Positions 16,805 through 18,532 of a DNA stretch of 18,532 bases are shown here, in pieces (positions within the stretch are counted from its first letter, which is position 1; every line of letters begins with the position of its first letter). Both the position numbers and the translations under genes were made by a program. This DNA comes from DASYRX01 sp036003845 (GTDB lineage: Bacteria > Gemmatimonadota > Gemmatimonadetes > Gemmatimonadales > Gemmatimonadaceae): the NCBI GenBank assembly GCA_036003845.1, contig DASYRX010000115.1, positions 1 through 18,532 of the forward strand, written 5' to 3'. The notes beneath the pieces were generated by a model. That model saw only the letters and a program-made list of their open reading frames with translations. It ran no database searches and was not told the origin of the DNA.

Positions 16805-18046
16805 ATGCCGCGGGGCCGTCTCGGTGTGGGCTTCATTGGATCCGGTTTCAACACGCTCTTTCACATGGCCGGCTGGCGCGGAGTTCGCGACGCCGACGTG
16901 CTTGGGGTTTGGTCGCCTAACGCGAAGAACGCCGCCAAGGCCGCCGGTGCGGCTCGCGAGCTCGACATCGGCGCCTGCAAGCCGTACAAGACAATCGCAC
17001 AGATGGTCGCCGACAAATCCATCGACGCGATCTGGCTCTGCGGCGCGAATCACGCGCGCATCGAAAACGTGGAAGAAATCGCGGACACGATTTCGCGCGG
17101 GCGCGGCGAGCTGCGCGGAATCGCCTCGGAGAAGCCACTCGCGCGCAACGTCGCCGAGGCGCTCAAGGTCGAGAAGCTCGCCAAATCGGTCGATCTCAAG
17201 ACCGGGTACTTGGAGAATCAAATCTTCGCGCCGCACGTCGAAGCGGGGAAGTCGCTGCTATGGGCGCGAGGCGCGTCGACGACCGGGCGTCCGTATCTCG
17301 CCCGTGCCGCGGAGGAGCACAGCGGACCGCACTCTCCCTGGTTCTGGCAGGGGAACCTGCAGGGCGGCGGCGTGCTCAACGACATGATGTGCCACTCCGC
17401 TCTTCTCGTTAGGCACCTCTTGACGAAACCGGGACAGTCATTGCGCACGGTCAAGCCGAAGCGCGTGACGGCGCACATTGCGTCGCTCAAGTGGACGCGC
17501 CCTGAGTACGTGGCGCAGCTCAAGAAGACCATGGGGAGCTCTGTCGACTACTCGAAGGCGCCGTCCGAGGACTTTGCCAGCCTGACGATCGAGTTTGAAA
17601 CGGACGACCGTCAGCGCGTGCTCGGCGAGGCCACGACCTCGTGGAGTTTTGTCGGCGCCGGTCTCAGACTCTCCGCGGAGTTGCTCGGGCCGGAGTACTC
17701 GATGCGCTGGAATTCGCTCGACAGCGGCGTGCAGCTCTTCTTCAGCCGCGCGGTGAAGGGAAAGGTCGGCGAAGACATTGTCGAGAAACAGAACGCGGAA
17801 ACCGGCGTGATGCCCGTCGTCCCCGAGGAAGCCTTGGCATACGGCTACACAGGCGAGGATCGCCATTTCGTGCGCGTGTTTCTGGGCCAGGAGGAGCCGC
17901 GCCTAACGTTTGCCGATGGCGTGGACGTCGTTCGCATCCTGATGACGGCGTATCAGAGCGCCGAGGAAGGGAAGACGCTCGACTTTCCTCCCAAGGGGAT
18001 CGACAAGTTCGTCCCGAAGGTCGCGCAGGGTAAATGGAAGCCTTGA
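16805..18046 (+). CDS. Gfo/Idh/MocA family NAD(P)-dependent oxidoreductase
   Basis: The 413-aa product is a cytoplasmic dehydrogenase that probably oxidises or reduces a sugar, sugar derivative or polyol; the substrate is unknown. The Rossmann fold starts at once with RLGVGFIGSGFN (nucleotide loop G9-x-x-G12-x-G14). The family motif SEKPLARN has E109-K110-P111, and the active-site segment GGGVLNDMMCHSALL has D193 and H197, as expected for the D-x-x-x-H pair. There is no signal peptide, unlike most neighbours. The length is in the usual range (350-430). Two heptamers near the ends (16916, 17902) and one in the middle (17407) lie in it in three different reading frames. It is divergent from the cupredoxin gene, and the 144-base gap between them must hold promoters for both. 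Confidence 0.88.
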   Translation: MPRGRLGVGFIGSGFNTLFHMAGWRGVRDADVLGVWSPNAKNAAKAAGAARELDIGACKPYKTIAQMVADKSIDAIWLCGANHARIENVEEIADTISRGRGELRGIASEKPLARNVAEALKVEKLAKSVDLKTGYLENQIFAPHVEAGKSLLWARGASTTGRPYLARAAEEHSGPHSPWFWQGNLQGGGVLNDMMCHSALLVRHLLTKPGQSLRTVKPKRVTAHIASLKWTRPEYVAQLKKTMGSSVDYSKAPSEDFASLTIEFETDDRQRVLGEATTSWSFVGAGLRLSAELLGPEYSMRWNSLDSGVQLFFSRAVKGKVGEDIVEKQNAETGVMPVVPEEALAYGYTGEDRHFVRVFLGQEEPRLTFADGVDVVRILMTAYQSAEEGKTLDFPPKGIDKFVPKVAQGKWKP

Positions 18047-18191
18047 GCCGTGATGCTGGCTTTGCCCAAGATCATGCCTAACGAGGATCGCGGACGGTCC
18101 GGCTAGCGTACCACGCGAACGCGGTCACCGCTCGCGCTCTGCGACAGGAAGGACACCGTCACGGCGCCCAGACGATGACGCTGCGAAGGCT

Positions 18192-18215
18192 CAGCGGGCG
18201 AGCAGCTCGACGCTG
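18192..18215. other. Small hairpin in the gap after the oxidoreductase gene
   Basis: CAGCG (18192-18196) pairs with CGCTG (18211-18215), and inside it CGAG pairs with CTCG around a three-base loop. There is no T-run. It lies in a 237-base gap between two convergent genes (18047-18283), so a terminator role is possible but weak. The rest of the gap holds two heptamers (18077 and 18269) and no gene I can support. Confidence 0.25.
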
Positions 18216-18283
18216 GGTCGCTGGTGAATGATCGGCCACTATGGTCTCCAAATAGTCTGAGGGAGGAGCCTAACGAATCGATG

Positions 18284-18532
18284 TCACCTTTCAAACTGCT
18301 GCAGCCACTGCTCGATCGTGCCACCGGTGTCCTTCGCCAGTCCGTGCGCGACGAGGGCGTCATTGAGATCTGAGTATATGGAAGCAGGCAGACGCAACAT
18401 GCCGCGCATTTGACGCAGGACGGTCACCGTATCCTCAACCGCTCGACGACCCGACATCAGGTCGGCATAAAGAAGCCCAAACATCGCGCGGATCACGTCT
18501 GGTGGCTCTGGCTCGATGGCCAGCGGCCATAA
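18284..18532 (-). CDS. C-terminal part of an unidentified protein (5' end outside window)
   Basis: The minus-strand frame is open from the window edge to TGA at 18284-18286, 82 codons. It reads PLAIEPEPPDVIRAMFGLL at the edge, then a helical stretch (VEDTVTVLRQMRGMLRLP), and ends GTIEQWLQQFER. The GTG at 18494-18496 could start a 70-aa protein, but the frame is open and protein-like upstream of it, so the end of a longer gene is more likely. Three or four amphipathic helices without a signal or membrane segment are all that can be seen. I do not recognise the family. Confidence 0.5.
   Translation of the reverse strand, partial: LWPLAIEPEPPDVIRAMFGLLYADLMSGRRAVEDTVTVLRQMRGMLRLPASIYSDLNDALVAHGLAKDTGGTIEQWLQQFER

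Larger units (their letters stand above)
119..18275. repeat. Dispersed heptamer CCTAACG / CGTTAGG, 39 copies
   Basis: Exact copies as CCTAACG start at 119, 220, 2117, 2656, 2909, 3381, 4484, 9345, 10653, 12041, 13280, 13846, 14170, 14347, 14775, 15564, 15751, 16916, 17902, 18077 and 18269 (21). Exact copies as CGTTAGG start at 790, 1660, 3949, 5675, 6647, 6995, 7301, 8189, 8861, 9833, 10079, 10487, 11427, 12472, 12991, 13634, 15908 and 17407 (18). In 31 of 39 the word extends to GCCTAACG, and in 19 it is followed by C. One-base variants lie at 4759, 7445, 9616 and 15475. Base composition alone predicts about two copies. Spacing averages about 475 bases, with a gap between 4484 and 5675. I scanned by eye and may have missed a copy. 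Confidence 0.9.

Noticed and set aside
119..18275. The heptamer as a Chi or KOPS-type polar sequence
   Set aside because: The two orientations are nearly equal (21 and 18) over one continuous window, while such signals are strongly strand-biased within a replichore.
18103..18363. An 86-aa minus-strand gene overlapping the right-edge gene
   Set aside because: The end (GAVTVSFLSQSASGDRVRVV) looks somewhat protein-like, but the start lies inside the better-supported edge gene and there is no ribosome binding site. It could be a decayed remnant.

Overview
The window is high-GC bacterial DNA of about 64-65% GC by eye. Its gene style fits Gemmatimonadota or a related soil lineage: long Ser/Thr kinases that carry a C-terminal FlgO/TolB-like and TPR region, a DUF5117/DUF4953-type zinc metalloprotease, many exported hydrolases, and tight gene packing. 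The phylum is inferred from gene content only; there is no rRNA here.

Layout. At 1-469 lie the 3' end of an unidentified gene and a decayed Ser/Thr kinase relic. At 536-4526 a two-gene unit encodes an exported zinc metalloprotease and an exported M20 metallopeptidase. A 92-bp near-palindrome follows at 4531-4622. Convergent to it is a membrane-anchored matrixin-like protease (4647-5489, minus strand). At 5644-13787 there is a tight three-gene unit: two tandem paralogous transmembrane kinases of 1056 aa each, then a family 9 glycoside hydrolase whose GTG start overlaps the second kinase's stop. At 13987-15708 lies a YtcJ-like amidohydrolase. It is separated by a strong terminator-like hairpin (15758-15785) from a convergent lipoprotein with two cupredoxin domains (15812-16660, minus). 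At 16805-18046 is a Gfo/Idh/MocA oxidoreductase, and at the right edge the C-terminus of an unidentified minus-strand gene. No tRNA, rRNA, CRISPR array, insertion sequence or phage gene was seen.

How the genes fit together. Most enzymes carry export or lipoprotein signals: three metallopeptidases, the GH9 enzyme, the amidohydrolase and the cupredoxin lipoprotein. This suggests extracytoplasmic degradation of peptides and polysaccharides. The kinase pair is predicted to have a cytoplasmic kinase domain and a large periplasmic TPR region, and is probably co-expressed with the GH9 enzyme, so it may sense or control that activity.

The most unusual signal is not a gene. The non-palindromic heptamer CCTAACG (or its complement CGTTAGG) occurs 39 times, 21 in one orientation and 18 in the other, usually as GCCTAACG. 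About two copies would be expected by base composition. It lies in coding and intergenic DNA, in all four reading frames that avoid a stop, and forces rare codons (TTA, CTA, AGG). It looks like a genome-wide iterated DNA word comparable in behaviour to cyanobacterial HIP1 or to DNA-uptake sequences. I know of no description of it.
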